Numbered from the stretch's first letter, positions 7,909 to 17,391 are shown. The stretch is DNA of 64,000 bases from Stutzerimonas stutzeri (GCA_002387205.1 DGLA01000025.1:2871-66870); one strand, 5' to 3'. Program-made: numbers and translations. The notes: generated by a model not told the origin, from the sequence alone.

Positions 7909-8817
7909 ATGAAAACCACGCTCGACGAGTTGCAGGCTTTCACGGCGGTCGTCGATACCGGCTCGATATCCAGCGCGGCGGTGCAGCTAGGGCAGACGGC
8001 CTCTGGGATCAGCCGCGCGCTCAGCCGGCTTGAATCCAAACTTGCTACCACATTGCTGCGCAGGACGACGCGGCGTTTGCAGCTGACCGAGGAGGGTGCC
8101 GCCTTTCTGGTTCAGGCGAGGCGGATTCTCGAATCAGTGGAAGAGGCTGAAGAGCAGATGTCGCGACGGTTGCAGCATCCGGCAGGACGCTTGCGAATCA
8201 ATGCCTCTGCGCCGTTCATGCTACACGTGCTGGTGCCGCTCGTAGGAGGCTTTCGCGAGCGCTATCCGGATATCGAGCTGGAACTGCACAGCAGCGACCA
8301 GATCATCGATCTGCTTGAACATCGCACCGATCTCGCGCTGCGCCATGGCCCGCTACGTGATTCCACCCTGCACGCCCGGCCGCTGGGCCGCAGCCGGATT
8401 CGTGCTGTGGCCAGCCCGGATTATCTGGCACGACGTGGCGCGCCACAGCAGGTGGAGGCGCTGACAACGCACAGCCTGATCGGATTTACTCAGCCGGACA
8501 GTCTCAATCACTGGCCGCTGCGCCACCCGCTCGGCGAAACCTGGCCCATCGCACCCAGCCTGTGGGCATCGAGTGGCGAGACGGTACGGCACCTGGCGCT
8601 GGCAGGTCAGGGCATCGCCTGTCTATCGGATTTCATGACCGCACAAGATCGTGCCGAGGGCGCTCTGGTGGAGGTGCTGGCCGAGTCAAACGCATTCGTC
8701 CTGCAGCCGATCCACGCGGTGTACTACCGCAACACGGCGTTGGCGGCGCGGATCACCTGCTTGCTCGATTACCTGAGCGAGTGCTTGGCAGAGCAAGAGT
8801 GGACGCGCCAGGGATGA
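7909..8817 (+). CDS. LysR-family transcriptional regulator
   Basis: A 302-residue regulator. The N-terminal winged helix-turn-helix (about residues 1-60) carries the characteristic recognition helix region T-A-S-G-I-S-R-A-L-S-R-L-E followed by LRRTTR and LTEEG. The remainder is a periplasmic-binding-protein-like inducer domain. It resembles the subgroup that regulates small oxidoreductases or efflux genes. LysR targets are usually divergent, but the upstream neighbour here is a tRNA gene, so the target is probably elsewhere. The ATG has only a weak ribosome site (GTGAG). Confidence 0.9.
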   Translation: MKTTLDELQAFTAVVDTGSISSAAVQLGQTASGISRALSRLESKLATTLLRRTTRRLQLTEEGAAFLVQARRILESVEEAEEQMSRRLQHPAGRLRINASAPFMLHVLVPLVGGFRERYPDIELELHSSDQIIDLLEHRTDLALRHGPLRDSTLHARPLGRSRIRAVASPDYLARRGAPQQVEALTTHSLIGFTQPDSLNHWPLRHPLGETWPIAPSLWASSGETVRHLALAGQGIACLSDFMTAQDRAEGALVEVLAESNAFVLQPIHAVYYRNTALAARITCLLDYLSECLAEQEWTRQG

Positions 8818-8880
8818 CCGGGCCGAACCATGCCTGCGTGACCCTGCCTAACTCTGCAGGCCCATCAGTGAGGACATGAC

Positions 8881-9075
8881 ATGCTGAGTACTGATTTCCC
8901 AAGCGATCCGCCCCGGTACCCCTGGCTTGCGGACGAATCGCCCCTGAACGATCTCGACGATGCCGAGAGTGATACCGAGCTGGACGATGGCGACACCCTG
9001 CCTGATGAGGTGGTTGAACAGCTGGAAAAAGAACCGGCGCCACCGGACCCGATGCCTGATCCGGGCGTGATGTAG
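8881..9075 (+). CDS. Small acidic hypothetical protein
   Basis: A 64-residue ORF dominated by Asp, Glu and Pro, ending in a PPDPMPDPG-type tail. No membrane segment or cysteine. GTGAGGAC lies about nine bases before the ATG, supporting translation. No family recognised. Its composition is similar to the larger acidic protein at 2109-2651. It is probably disordered. Confidence 0.5.
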   Translation: MLSTDFPSDPPRYPWLADESPLNDLDDAESDTELDDGDTLPDEVVEQLEKEPAPPDPMPDPGVM

Positions 9076-9339
9076 GGGCAGGTCAATGGCGTCTGGCGAA
9101 TAGATTTGCGCCTGCGTGCCTAGACGGCGAAGCCCCCGGGTCGTGGTGAAGACCGATAGGAGCTACAGCGAACCGGCGTGACGGGACTGGCGTTCAGTTG
9201 TTAAGCCTGTGGCGGACCTGGCCGACAAGCTAAGTCGGTCAGACGCTCAAAGGCGGCGCCTGGGACGCTATGTCTGGCCCTGGGAATCTCCTGCCTCCAC
9301 ACTGCTTGTCCTAACGTTTCATTGCTCAAGAGACTATGC

Positions 9340-10455
9340 ATGAACAGGCGGTTACTAGTGGGTGTGCTGTTGGTTGGTCTGCATGTATTCGTTGGGGTCA
9401 CGCTGATTCCGGACCTTGCTCTTGGGCTGCCTGGCACCGTGCTGGCTTGGGCTTACCTGATGCTTTCGGCGCTGCTGATGCGCTACGGCGTGTTGGTGCG
9501 AGGCGCAGGTAGCGCGCTGCTGGCGTGGTCGGGGCTACTCGCCATGGGGATATTTTCCAGCCTGGCGATCTTTTCTCTGGTCCGCGCGTTTGTGCTGGTG
9601 CTGGCTTCGCTGCTGGGCTGGGAGTCGGCGGAGCTTACCCGGGCCTCGGCGTGGGGCGTTATTGTCGGCGTGCTGGCGGTAACGCTGCTTGGGGTGCTCA
9701 ATGCACGGCGAACCGCTCGGGTTATGCAACGCGACATCACCTTGTGCAGTCTTCCCGCTGCAATGAACGGGTTCAGCATCGTGCAGCTCAGTGATATCCA
9801 TGTAGGCCCGACGATCAAACAGGGCTATATCGATGCAATCGTGAAGCGCGTAAACGGATTGTCACCCGACCTGATCGTCATCACCGGTGACCTGGTGGAT
9901 GGCAGTGTGGCCGACCTGGCCGACGACATTTCGCCATTGGCGCAGCTCAGTGCGCGCCATGGTGTTTATGTGGTGACCGGCAACCATGAGTATTACTCCG
10001 GAGCGGATAGCTGGATTGCCGAATTCGAGCGCCTGGGCATGAAGGTGTTGCTCAACCGTCACGTCCTGCTAGAACACGCCGGTTCGCAGCTGGTGCTGGC
10101 GGGGATCGCAGATTATTCAGCCGAACTGTTCAGCCCCAGCCATAAAAGCGATCCGGTAGCGGCTTTCGCTGGTGCGCCGCAAGACGCGCCACGCATTCTG
10201 CTGGCGCATCAGCCACGCTCGGCGAAGGCTGCGGCCGAGGTGGGTTGCCATCTGCAGCTATCCGGGCACACCCATGGCGGGCAGTTCTGGCCCTGGATGC
10301 ACTTCGTGCGTTGGCAGCAACCATGGGTTGCAGGACTGCAGCGCCTCGGTGACATGCAGATCTACATCAGCCGCGGCACCGGTTATTGGGGGCCGCCGCT
10401 GCGCTTTGCCGCACCGTCGGAGATTGCCCGCATTCGTCTGCTCAGCACCGGGTAG
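9340..10455 (+). CDS. Membrane-anchored metallophosphoesterase
   Basis: Protein of about 371 residues. The first 120 or so hold four hydrophobic helices. The C-terminal calcineurin-like phosphoesterase domain shows every metal motif: LSDIHVGP (D-x-H), ITGDLVDG (G-D), GNHEYY (G-N-H-E), a later LAHQPR histidine and GHTHGGQF (G-H-x-H). This YkuE/YaeI-like layout is known for lipid-linked or nucleotide phosphodiesters, but the substrate is not readable here. I chose ATG 9340 because AAGAG lies 7 bases upstream; TTG 9322 would add six residues. Confidence 0.88.
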   Translation: MNRRLLVGVLLVGLHVFVGVTLIPDLALGLPGTVLAWAYLMLSALLMRYGVLVRGAGSALLAWSGLLAMGIFSSLAIFSLVRAFVLVLASLLGWESAELTRASAWGVIVGVLAVTLLGVLNARRTARVMQRDITLCSLPAAMNGFSIVQLSDIHVGPTIKQGYIDAIVKRVNGLSPDLIVITGDLVDGSVADLADDISPLAQLSARHGVYVVTGNHEYYSGADSWIAEFERLGMKVLLNRHVLLEHAGSQLVLAGIADYSAELFSPSHKSDPVAAFAGAPQDAPRILLAHQPRSAKAAAEVGCHLQLSGHTHGGQFWPWMHFVRWQQPWVAGLQRLGDMQIYISRGTGYWGPPLRFAAPSEIARIRLLSTG

Positions 10456-10460
10456 CGATT

Positions 10461-11159
10461 TCAACTCGCCATCAGCTCGCGGCGCATCATCAGGTAGTCC
10501 TGGCCTTCCACTTGCCCGCGGCGCAGCGGATTACGTGTGCAATGGGCGGCGAAGCCGGCATCAACGAAGCGATAGGGCAGGTGCTCGTCGCGTCCCTTTG
10601 GGATGCCTAGCCGGGTGGTCTGAACGATATCCGGTCGCGCGCCGATGTCATCCACGCGCAGCCGGGCGGGGTCCATCCGCTGGGCGTTCCATTCGGTGAC
10701 GGTCAGCCCGAGCGCCTTGCACAGCAGCGTCTGCCCTGAACACAGGCGGGTCAGTGGACGAGGGCCTCCCGCTGCAGCCGGGCTGTTAACGCGCATGCGC
10801 TCGATAGACTCCTCGCAGGACAGCGAGTCGACCCAAGGGTAGCCGGCCTTGATGCATACCGCGTTGCCGTCCCCTTGCACACTGAAATTCAGGGAGTCCC
10901 CTCCGCGTGAGTAATAGAGATAGAGATGCCCTGCCGGCATGAACATCGCCCGTCGCGAAGGGCTGTAGCCCAAGGAGGAATGGCTGGCTTTTTCACTGAC
11001 GTAGTAGGCCTCGGTCTCGATGATCCGTGCGGATAACCAGAGCCCATCGACGCAATGGCGAATCACGGCTCCCAGCAACTCCTGGGCTACGATCTGCGCG
11101 TCCCGGTCGAAAAAAGCATCGTCGAGATAAGCTAGCGGTGGTTCGGTAAGGCTGGTCAT
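10461..11159 (-). CDS. mpg: DNA-3-methyladenine glycosylase (AAG/MPG family)
   Basis: Base-excision-repair glycosylase of 232 residues that removes 3-methyladenine and other alkylated purines. The family hallmark IIETEAYY (about residue 45) contains the catalytic Glu. Other family blocks are MFMPAGHLYLYYS, NFSVQGDGNAVCIKA and the C-terminal GPRPLTRLC region. The start at 11159 is set by AGGAGCG six bases upstream; the open frame extends further 5' without a ribosome site. The gene converges on the metallophosphoesterase with only 5 bases between the stops. Confidence 0.92.
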   Translation of the reverse strand: MTSLTEPPLAYLDDAFFDRDAQIVAQELLGAVIRHCVDGLWLSARIIETEAYYVSEKASHSSLGYSPSRRAMFMPAGHLYLYYSRGGDSLNFSVQGDGNAVCIKAGYPWVDSLSCEESIERMRVNSPAAAGGPRPLTRLCSGQTLLCKALGLTVTEWNAQRMDPARLRVDDIGARPDIVQTTRLGIPKGRDEHLPYRFVDAGFAAHCTRNPLRRGQVEGQDYLMMRRELMAS

Positions 11160-11434
11160 CTGCGCTCCTGCTCTGCAAGTCTGCCTTTTCCGACCGCCTA
11201 AGCGGGGGGAATATTCCGCTCCGGACATGCGTATGCCTTACCGGTCGTCCGATGGCGGTGCATCCGAGCCGGTTCTGGTGTCTGCGTTCGCATCTGCTTG
11301 TAGCCAGAACGCCGGGCATCGGTTCGTCGGGGGGGGGAGACGCTTAGCGATGGCGTGCCAAGGTGGGCCAGCTTGGCCGTATTGCCGTTCAGACGAACAG
11401 CAATACGGAACCGAGCCTTCAGTGGTGGGGGTGG

Positions 11435-12958
11435 TTACTGCACTTCGACTGCCAGACTCTCCGAGATCTTCTTCTGCCAGATCGCCGGGCCGGTGATGTG
11501 CACCGACTCGCCGTTGGTATCGACGGCCACGGTGACCGGCATGTCCTTCACTTCGAACTCGTAGATCGCTTCCATGCCCAGTTCGGCGAAGGCCAGCACC
11601 TTAGACTTCTTGATCGCCTGGGCAACCAGATAGGCCGCGCCGCCGACGGCCATCAGGTAGACGGCCTTGTTGTCCTTGATCGCGTCGATGGCGATCGGGC
11701 CGCGCTCGGACTTGCCGATCATGCCCAGCAGGCCGGTGCTCTCGAGGATCTGACGGGTGAACTTGTCCATGCGCGTCGCGGTGGTCGGGCCAGCTGGGCC
11801 AACCACTTCGTCGCCGACCGGATCGACCGGGCCGACGTAGTAGATGAAGCGGCCCTTGAGGTCCACCGGCAGCTCTTCACCCTTGTTCAGCATGTCGACC
11901 ATGCGCTTGTGCGCGGCGTCGCGGCCGGTGAGCATCTTGCCGTTAAGCAGAACGGTTTCGCCCGGCTTCCAGCTCTGCACTTCTTCCGGGGTGATGGTGT
12001 CGAGGTTGACGCGGCGCGCGCTCGGGCCGGCTTCCCAGACGATCTCCGGATAGGCATCCAGCGGCGGCGGGGTCAGTTCGGCCGGGCCGGACCCGTCCAG
12101 TACGAAATGCGCATGGCGTGTGGCGGCGCAGTTGGGGATCATGCACACCGGCAGCGAGGCGGCATGGGTCGGGTAATCCATGATCTTCACGTCGAGCACT
12201 GTCGTCAGGCCACCCAGGCCCTGAGCGCCGATACCCAGCTGGTTGACCTTCTCGAACAGTTCCAGGCGCAGCTCTTCGATGCGGTTCTGCGGGCCGCGGG
12301 CCTTCAGCTCATGGATGTCGATGGATTCCATCAGGACTTCCTTGGCCATTACCGCGGCTTTCTCGGCGGTTCCGCCGATGCCGATGCCGAGCATGCCCGG
12401 CGGGCACCAGCCGGCGCCCATGGTCGGAACGGTTTTCAGGACCCAGTCGACGATGGAGTCGGACGGGTTGAGCATGGCCATTTTCGACTTGTTTTCCGAG
12501 CCGCCGCCTTTGGCTGCCACGTCTACTTCCACCTTGTCGCCTGGGACGATGGAGTAGTGGATGACAGCTGGCGTGTTGTCTTTGGTGTTCTTACGGGAAC
12601 CAGCCGGGTCTGCGAGGATCGAAGCCCGCAGAACGTTCTCCGGCAGGTTGTAGGCGCGGCGAACGCCTTCATTGATCATGTCATCCAGGCTCATGGTGGA
12701 GCCGTCCCAGCGCACGTCCATGCCGACGCGCACGAATACGGTGACGATGCCCGTATCCTGGCAGATCGGTCGATGACCGGTCGCACACATCCGCGAATTG
12801 ATCAGGATTTGTGCCATGGAGTCGCGAGCCGCAGGCGATTCCTCGCGCAGGTAGGCTTCGTGCATCGCCTGGATGAAGTCGACGGGGTGGTAATAGGAGA
12901 TGAACTGCAAGGCGTCGGCAACGCTTTGTATCAGGTCGTCTTGCTTTATCACGGTCAT
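11435..12958 (-). CDS. fumA: Class I fumarate hydratase ([4Fe-4S], oxygen sensitive)
   Basis: Protein of 507 residues that interconverts fumarate and malate in the TCA cycle. It is the single-chain class I type, with alpha-like and beta-like parts fused. Candidate cluster ligands lie in N-S-R-M-C-A-T-G-H-R-P-I-C, G-A-G-W-C-P-P-G and the C-M-I-P-N-C-A block. The C-terminal half ends with the class-typical GMEAIYEFEV and DTNGESVH. Length matches E. coli FumA/FumB within some 40 residues. A TATACT -10-like element lies upstream on the minus strand (13037-13042). The divergent neighbour is a diguanylate cyclase, an order I recall from P. aeruginosa. Confidence 0.94.
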   Translation of the reverse strand: MTVIKQDDLIQSVADALQFISYYHPVDFIQAMHEAYLREESPAARDSMAQILINSRMCATGHRPICQDTGIVTVFVRVGMDVRWDGSTMSLDDMINEGVRRAYNLPENVLRASILADPAGSRKNTKDNTPAVIHYSIVPGDKVEVDVAAKGGGSENKSKMAMLNPSDSIVDWVLKTVPTMGAGWCPPGMLGIGIGGTAEKAAVMAKEVLMESIDIHELKARGPQNRIEELRLELFEKVNQLGIGAQGLGGLTTVLDVKIMDYPTHAASLPVCMIPNCAATRHAHFVLDGSGPAELTPPPLDAYPEIVWEAGPSARRVNLDTITPEEVQSWKPGETVLLNGKMLTGRDAAHKRMVDMLNKGEELPVDLKGRFIYYVGPVDPVGDEVVGPAGPTTATRMDKFTRQILESTGLLGMIGKSERGPIAIDAIKDNKAVYLMAVGGAAYLVAQAIKKSKVLAFAELGMEAIYEFEVKDMPVTVAVDTNGESVHITGPAIWQKKISESLAVEVQ

Positions 12959-13234
12959 GCAGCGCGTCCTCTTGGCGGGGCGGAGACTAGGCGTGTCGAG
13001 AAAATCGCCGACACGCTCAGGTAAAAAATGCGCGGCAGTATACCCTGCCGTGTCGCAGGGAACACAGACGGACCAAAGGTGAAGGGATGCGCATGAAACA
13101 CAGCAGGACGCTGGAACAGGGTGGGACTCGGCAGATACCGTTGGTCGCCCGAGCCCTTCCGCTTGGCAGGCTCGATAGGCATTTGTCGAGCCCTGGCGTA
13201 CATTATGTCAAATTGCCACTATGGGAAGGATTCC

Positions 13235-14365
13235 ATGCGCGCGATTCCTGAAGGTTCCGAACCGCAGGCGCTCCAGCAACTGGTCATCAAGCGCTTCGGT
13301 ATGGCTGCGGGGACCTATGGTCTTGCCTTGCTGCTGACCTGGATTTCTGTCGTCGGTGGCTTTTATCAGGCGCCTGTCGACACCGCCGTCATTGGCTCGC
13401 TGATGATCGTCGTGAGTCAGCTGGCTCTGTTCTGGATTTTCTACCGCGGCCACAATCTGAGGTTTCGCGACCCCAGCCTGACCGAGCCGCAGGTCCTGAT
13501 CGGGTTGTCCTGGCTGACCTTTTTTCTGTACAACCTCGGCAGCCACCGTGGCTCGCTGATGGTGCTCTACGTGCTGGTGTTGATGTTTGCGGTTTTCCTG
13601 CCACCAAAGGTCTTCATTCGTTACGCGGCGCTGGCTTTCCTCAGTTTCGTTGGCATTTCCCTGGGACAGTTTCAACTTCACGGCATGGAGCAGCCAGAGG
13701 TTGCCCTGTTGCAGGCTTGCGTGTTGTTGGTGACTCTGGTCTGGATGTGCCTGTTTGTCAGCTACGTATACAAGCTGCGTCAACGCATGCGTCAACGGCG
13801 CTTCGCCTTGCAGGCGCATCAGCAGACGCTGCGCGGCATGATGCGCCAGCTGGAGGACCTGGCCTCTACGGACGAGTTGACTGGCCTGTACAACCGGCGC
13901 TACTTCATCACCAAGGCAGAGGCGGAGCTGAACCGTCTGCGCCCCGGGCACCAGTCAGGCCTGGCGCTCATCGACCTTGACCACTTCAAGCGGATCAATG
14001 ATTTGCACGGGCACGCTACGGGAGACCGGGTGCTGCAGACCTTCGCTTCAGTCGCACGATCCTGCCTACGCGATGGCGATATCCTGGCCCGCTACGGCGG
14101 TGAAGAATTCGTTCTATTGCTGCCACACACGGACGCCGAACAGTTCAGTGCCTGCTGCGAGCGATTGCGAGAGGCCTTTGCAAACGCCCAGCCATTGGAT
14201 GTGAAAATGCAGCCTGGCCATCTCAGCCTGTCGATAGGTCTGACCTTGCTCAGAGAAGGCGATGAATTGGACAAGTCCCTGCAGCGGGCCGATGACGCCC
14301 TCTACCGCGCCAAGGGCAACGGCCGCAACCGATGCGAGGCCAGTTGGACAGCCGTCAATGCCTGA
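13235..14365 (+). CDS. Membrane-bound diguanylate cyclase (GGDEF), SadC-like by position
   Basis: Protein of 376 residues making c-di-GMP from two GTP. About six membrane helices (residues 20-180) are followed by a short coiled linker rich in Arg/Gln and a GGDEF domain. The active site is G288-G-E-E-F292, intact. The inhibitory I-site RxxD (R279-D282) lies exactly five residues upstream, so product inhibition is expected. The start at 13235 is set by GGGAAGGA four bases upstream. Gene order (fumarase, GGDEF, ferredoxin reductase, pyruvate kinase) matches the P. aeruginosa sadC region as I remember it, though SadC is about 110 residues longer. Its 3' end overlaps the next gene. Confidence 0.92.
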   Translation: MRAIPEGSEPQALQQLVIKRFGMAAGTYGLALLLTWISVVGGFYQAPVDTAVIGSLMIVVSQLALFWIFYRGHNLRFRDPSLTEPQVLIGLSWLTFFLYNLGSHRGSLMVLYVLVLMFAVFLPPKVFIRYAALAFLSFVGISLGQFQLHGMEQPEVALLQACVLLVTLVWMCLFVSYVYKLRQRMRQRRFALQAHQQTLRGMMRQLEDLASTDELTGLYNRRYFITKAEAELNRLRPGHQSGLALIDLDHFKRINDLHGHATGDRVLQTFASVARSCLRDGDILARYGGEEFVLLLPHTDAEQFSACCERLREAFANAQPLDVKMQPGHLSLSIGLTLLREGDELDKSLQRADDALYRAKGNGRNRCEASWTAVNA

Positions 14366-15305
14366 ACTTCGCTGCGGGAGGCGGAGCTGGACCGTCGTGG
14401 CAGGTAGCAACCTGCTGGACGAGCTCAACTCGGCTGGTTTGAACGTACCCTATAGCTGCCGTGCCGGCAGCTGCCATTCCTGCCTGGTGCGCTGTCTGCG
14501 AGGCGAGCCGGAGGACGCGCGGCCTGGTGCGCTCGATCCGGGGCGTCGTGACGGGGGCTGGCGTCTGGCTTGTCAGTGCTCGGTGATCGAAGACCTGGAG
14601 GTGGCAGTCTTTGACCCGGCGCGTGAAGGTCAGACGGCACGGGTGCTCTCGGCCGACTGGCTCGGCAAAGAGATGTTGCGACTGCGCCTGCAACCCGAGC
14701 AGCCGTTTCGCTATCGCGCCGGCCAGCATGTATTACTCTGGAGCGCCGGCGGCATTGCACGACCTTATTCCTTCGCGAGTCTGCCAGGCGAGGATCCGTG
14801 GCTCGAGTTTCATCTCGATTGCCGCCTGCCTGGCACTTTCCGCAGCAACGCTCGTCTCCTGTCCCCTGGTGATCATTTGCAATTAGGGCAGCTGCATGAA
14901 GGACCGTTGCACTACGACGGCACTTGGCAGGCTCGGCCGCTGCTGCTTCTCGCAGCTGGCACCGGGCTCGCGCCGCTCTTGAGCGTGCTGCGTGAAGCCT
15001 TGCGGCAGGCGCACAGCGGTCCGATTCGGCTATTGCATCTGGATGGCGAGCACTCCTATGCCAGCGAAGTCCTTGAATCGCTCGCCGGCAGGCACGATGG
15101 GTTGTACATAGAAGCGGTACATCGGTCCCGAATGCGTGACCACCTGCGCTCGTTGCGTATCAGCTCTCGGCAGGAGGTGGCGCTGATCTGCGGCGGTCGC
15201 AGCTTTGTCGAGGCGTGCACCAAGCGTATGTTCATGGCAGGTCTGCCGCGCGTGCAGATACTGAGCGATACCTTCGTCACTGGGGAGTCGAGGGCGGGTG
15301 GCTGA
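14358..15305 (+). CDS. [2Fe-2S] ferredoxin-NAD(P)H reductase fusion
   Basis: Single-chain electron-transfer protein of 315 residues. The N-terminal plant-type ferredoxin domain has the ligand pattern C-R-A-G-S-C-H-S-C (about residues 34-42) and a fourth Cys in A-C-Q-C-S near residue 75. Then comes an FAD-binding barrel with RPYSFAS (about residue 135) and an NAD(P) domain starting with LLLAAGTGLAPLLS. This domain order is that of oxygenase reductases, such as BenC- or phenol-hydroxylase-type, but no oxygenase gene is adjacent. ATG 14358 overlaps the GGDEF gene's stop by 8 bases, implying co-translation. The electron acceptor is unknown. Confidence 0.9.
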   Translation: MPELRCGRRSWTVVAGSNLLDELNSAGLNVPYSCRAGSCHSCLVRCLRGEPEDARPGALDPGRRDGGWRLACQCSVIEDLEVAVFDPAREGQTARVLSADWLGKEMLRLRLQPEQPFRYRAGQHVLLWSAGGIARPYSFASLPGEDPWLEFHLDCRLPGTFRSNARLLSPGDHLQLGQLHEGPLHYDGTWQARPLLLLAAGTGLAPLLSVLREALRQAHSGPIRLLHLDGEHSYASEVLESLAGRHDGLYIEAVHRSRMRDHLRSLRISSRQEVALICGGRSFVEACTKRMFMAGLPRVQILSDTFVTGESRAGG

Positions 15306-15338
15306 TCATGGCGGCTGGGGGGGCAAAACGGCCAGCAG

Positions 15339-15367
15339 AAGGCCTCCACCGTAACGGTCGAGGCCTT
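15339..15367. terminator. Hairpin between convergent ferredoxin reductase and pykA
   Basis: Outer arms AAGGCCTC/GAGGCCTT and inner arms ACCGT/ACGGT form one long hairpin around a single-base loop. It lies between two convergent stops. No long T run on either side, so efficiency is uncertain. Confidence 0.65.
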
Positions 15368-15381
15368 CGTATTCGAGCCGG

Positions 15382-16833
15382 TCAGGCCAGGGAATCACCC
15401 ACACGCAAGATCTTCATGGTGTTCGTTCCGCCCGTGCCGTGATAGGTATCGCCCTTGGTCAGAATCACCCAATCCCCTACGTTGACGATGTTGCGTTGCA
15501 GCAATTCGTCTACCGCGGCCTGGCTGACCTTATCCGCTGGCAGTGCGGCCGGGTCGAAGGGAATGGTCTGCACGCCTCGGAACATGGCGACACGCGCCTG
15601 GGTTTCACGGTGCGGGGAGAAGGCAAAGATCGGCACCGATGAACGGATACGGGACATGATCAGTGGGGTATAGCCACTTTCCGTCAGGCTGATGATCGCC
15701 TTGACGCCTGGGAAATGGTTGGCGGTGTACATTGCCGCCAGGGCAGTGCTCTCGTCGCTGCGCTCGAAGCGTTGACCGAGGCGGTGACCGGACTTGATGC
15801 TTGTCGGATGCTTTTCGGCACCGACACAGACCCGTGCCATGGCCTTGATCGCTTCGACCGGGTATTCACCGGCGGCGCTTTCTGCCGAGAGCATCACCGC
15901 ATCGGTGTAGTCGAGTACGGCATTGGCTACATCGGACACTTCGGCGCGGGTCGGCATCGGGTTCTGGATCATCGACTCCATCATCTGGGTCGCGGTGATC
16001 ACGATCTTGTTGTTCCGGCGTGCATGCAAAATGATTTTCTTCTGGATGCCCACCAGCTCGGCATCGCCGATTTCCACCCCAAGATCACCCCGCGCGACCA
16101 TCACGCCGTCACTGGCCCGAATCAGACCGTCGAGCGATTCGTCATCGGCTACAGCCTCGGCACGCTCGATCTTGGCGATCAGCCAGGCACTGGAGCCTGC
16201 CTCATCGCGCAGGCGGCGAGCCAATTCCATGTCGGCGGCGTCACGCGGAAAGGAGACCGCGAGGTAGTCCAGGTTCATCTCGGCGGCCAGCTTGATGTCG
16301 GCCTTGTCCTTGGCGGTCAACGCTGGTGCGGTCAGGCCGCCCCCACGACGGTTGATGCCCTTATTGTCGGAGAGAGGACCACCGATCAGAACAGTACAAT
16401 GCAGCTCATCGGCGGTCGCGCTGTCGACACGCATGACCACCCGGCCGTCATCGAGGAGCAATTCATCGCCAATGCTGCAGTCCTTGACCAGATCCGGGTA
16501 GTCGATGCCAACCACCTCCTGAGTACCGGCATCGCGCGGATGAGTGACCGAGAAACGGAAACTGTCCCCTTCGGCCAGTTCGATGCGCTTGTTGCTGAAC
16601 TTGGCGATGCGGATTTTCGGACCCTGCAGATCGCCCAGCAGAGCGACGAAACGACCATGCTTGGCGGCTATGTCCCGTACCAGTTGCGCCCGGGCACGGT
16701 GCTCGTCAGGCGCACCATGAGAAAAGTTCAGGCGGGCAACATCGAGGCCGGCGACGATCATTTTTTCCAGTACGTCCGGCGAGCTGCTGGCCGGGCCGAG
16801 CGTGGCGACGATTTTGGTACGGCGCGAGATCAT
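15382..16833 (-). CDS. pykA: Pyruvate kinase (PykA type)
   Basis: Protein of 483 residues converting phosphoenolpyruvate plus ADP to pyruvate plus ATP. Visible signatures are the N-terminal RRTKIVATLGPAS, the LNFSHG phosphate/K+ site, the active-site IAKIERAEAV with its catalytic Lys, MVARGDLGVEIG, and the TATQMMESM loop. The C-terminal domain resembles the AMP/sugar-phosphate-activated PykA class rather than the fructose-bisphosphate-activated class; this is inference from overall similarity. The ATG has AAGGAG eight bases upstream. The gene is monocistronic between two hairpin or promoter regions. Confidence 0.95.
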   Translation of the reverse strand: MISRRTKIVATLGPASSSPDVLEKMIVAGLDVARLNFSHGAPDEHRARAQLVRDIAAKHGRFVALLGDLQGPKIRIAKFSNKRIELAEGDSFRFSVTHPRDAGTQEVVGIDYPDLVKDCSIGDELLLDDGRVVMRVDSATADELHCTVLIGGPLSDNKGINRRGGGLTAPALTAKDKADIKLAAEMNLDYLAVSFPRDAADMELARRLRDEAGSSAWLIAKIERAEAVADDESLDGLIRASDGVMVARGDLGVEIGDAELVGIQKKIILHARRNNKIVITATQMMESMIQNPMPTRAEVSDVANAVLDYTDAVMLSAESAAGEYPVEAIKAMARVCVGAEKHPTSIKSGHRLGQRFERSDESTALAAMYTANHFPGVKAIISLTESGYTPLIMSRIRSSVPIFAFSPHRETQARVAMFRGVQTIPFDPAALPADKVSQAAVDELLQRNIVNVGDWVILTKGDTYHGTGGTNTMKILRVGDSLA

Positions 16834-17007
16834 TCAATGCTCCTTTTCGAGAATGCCGGCGAGGCTACTATGCCGGGCGGCTGTAGTCATCGTTGAGCGG
16901 CACTACTCTTTCGGAGTTGGCGGGTAGGTGCGTAATTGTCCTTGGTAGCCGAACGGACTGTAGTTTTCTCCACCGCAGTCGATAATCCGGCATCGGAGGA
17001 ATCACCC

Positions 17008-17391
17008 ATGCGCACCCTGTTCATAGTTCTTCTGGCTACCCTCAGCGTAGGCTGCAGCAGCAGAAACGCACTGGACCGCCATCTCGACAAGGCCTATCAG
17101 CACTACCAGCTGGACGATTGCGACCAGGTCATGCTCGAGCTTTCCCAGGCCGAGCGTCGCAGTCGACCACGCGATAATCTCCAGCCAGAAATATCGTCGC
17201 TGCGCGGACAGTGTCTCGAGCGCCAGGGCCTGTTTGTCGATGCGGCACAAACTTACCTCTTCATACAGGCTCGTTATCCAGCCAGTGAATATGCCTTTCG
17301 CAGCCGCGCCAGGCTGGAGACGTTGCGTCAGTTGGGGCACTATCAGCCGGAGGAGCCGGTGGTCACCCATCCGGTCAAACAGCTGAAGTGA
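17008..17391 (+). CDS. Small lipoprotein with TPR-like helices
   Basis: Protein of 127 residues. The signal peptide ends at lipobox LSVGC (Cys about residue 16), so it is predicted to be a lipoprotein; the next residues SSR do not include an Asp retention signal, so the outer membrane is likely. The mature part is helical with alternating pairs (AYQHYQLDDCDQVMLELSQAE and QGLFVDAAQTYLFIQ-type segments) resembling tetratricopeptide repeats. GGAGGA lies 7 bases before ATG 17008. Function unknown. It is the first of three consecutive small plus-strand genes. Confidence 0.8.
   Translation: MRTLFIVLLATLSVGCSSRNALDRHLDKAYQHYQLDDCDQVMLELSQAERRSRPRDNLQPEISSLRGQCLERQGLFVDAAQTYLFIQARYPASEYAFRSRARLETLRQLGHYQPEEPVVTHPVKQLK

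Noticed and set aside
11363..13024. A 553-codon open frame antisense to the class I fumarase gene
   Set aside because: The composition is a typical mirror frame of a high-GC gene; the fumarase on the other strand explains every conserved block.
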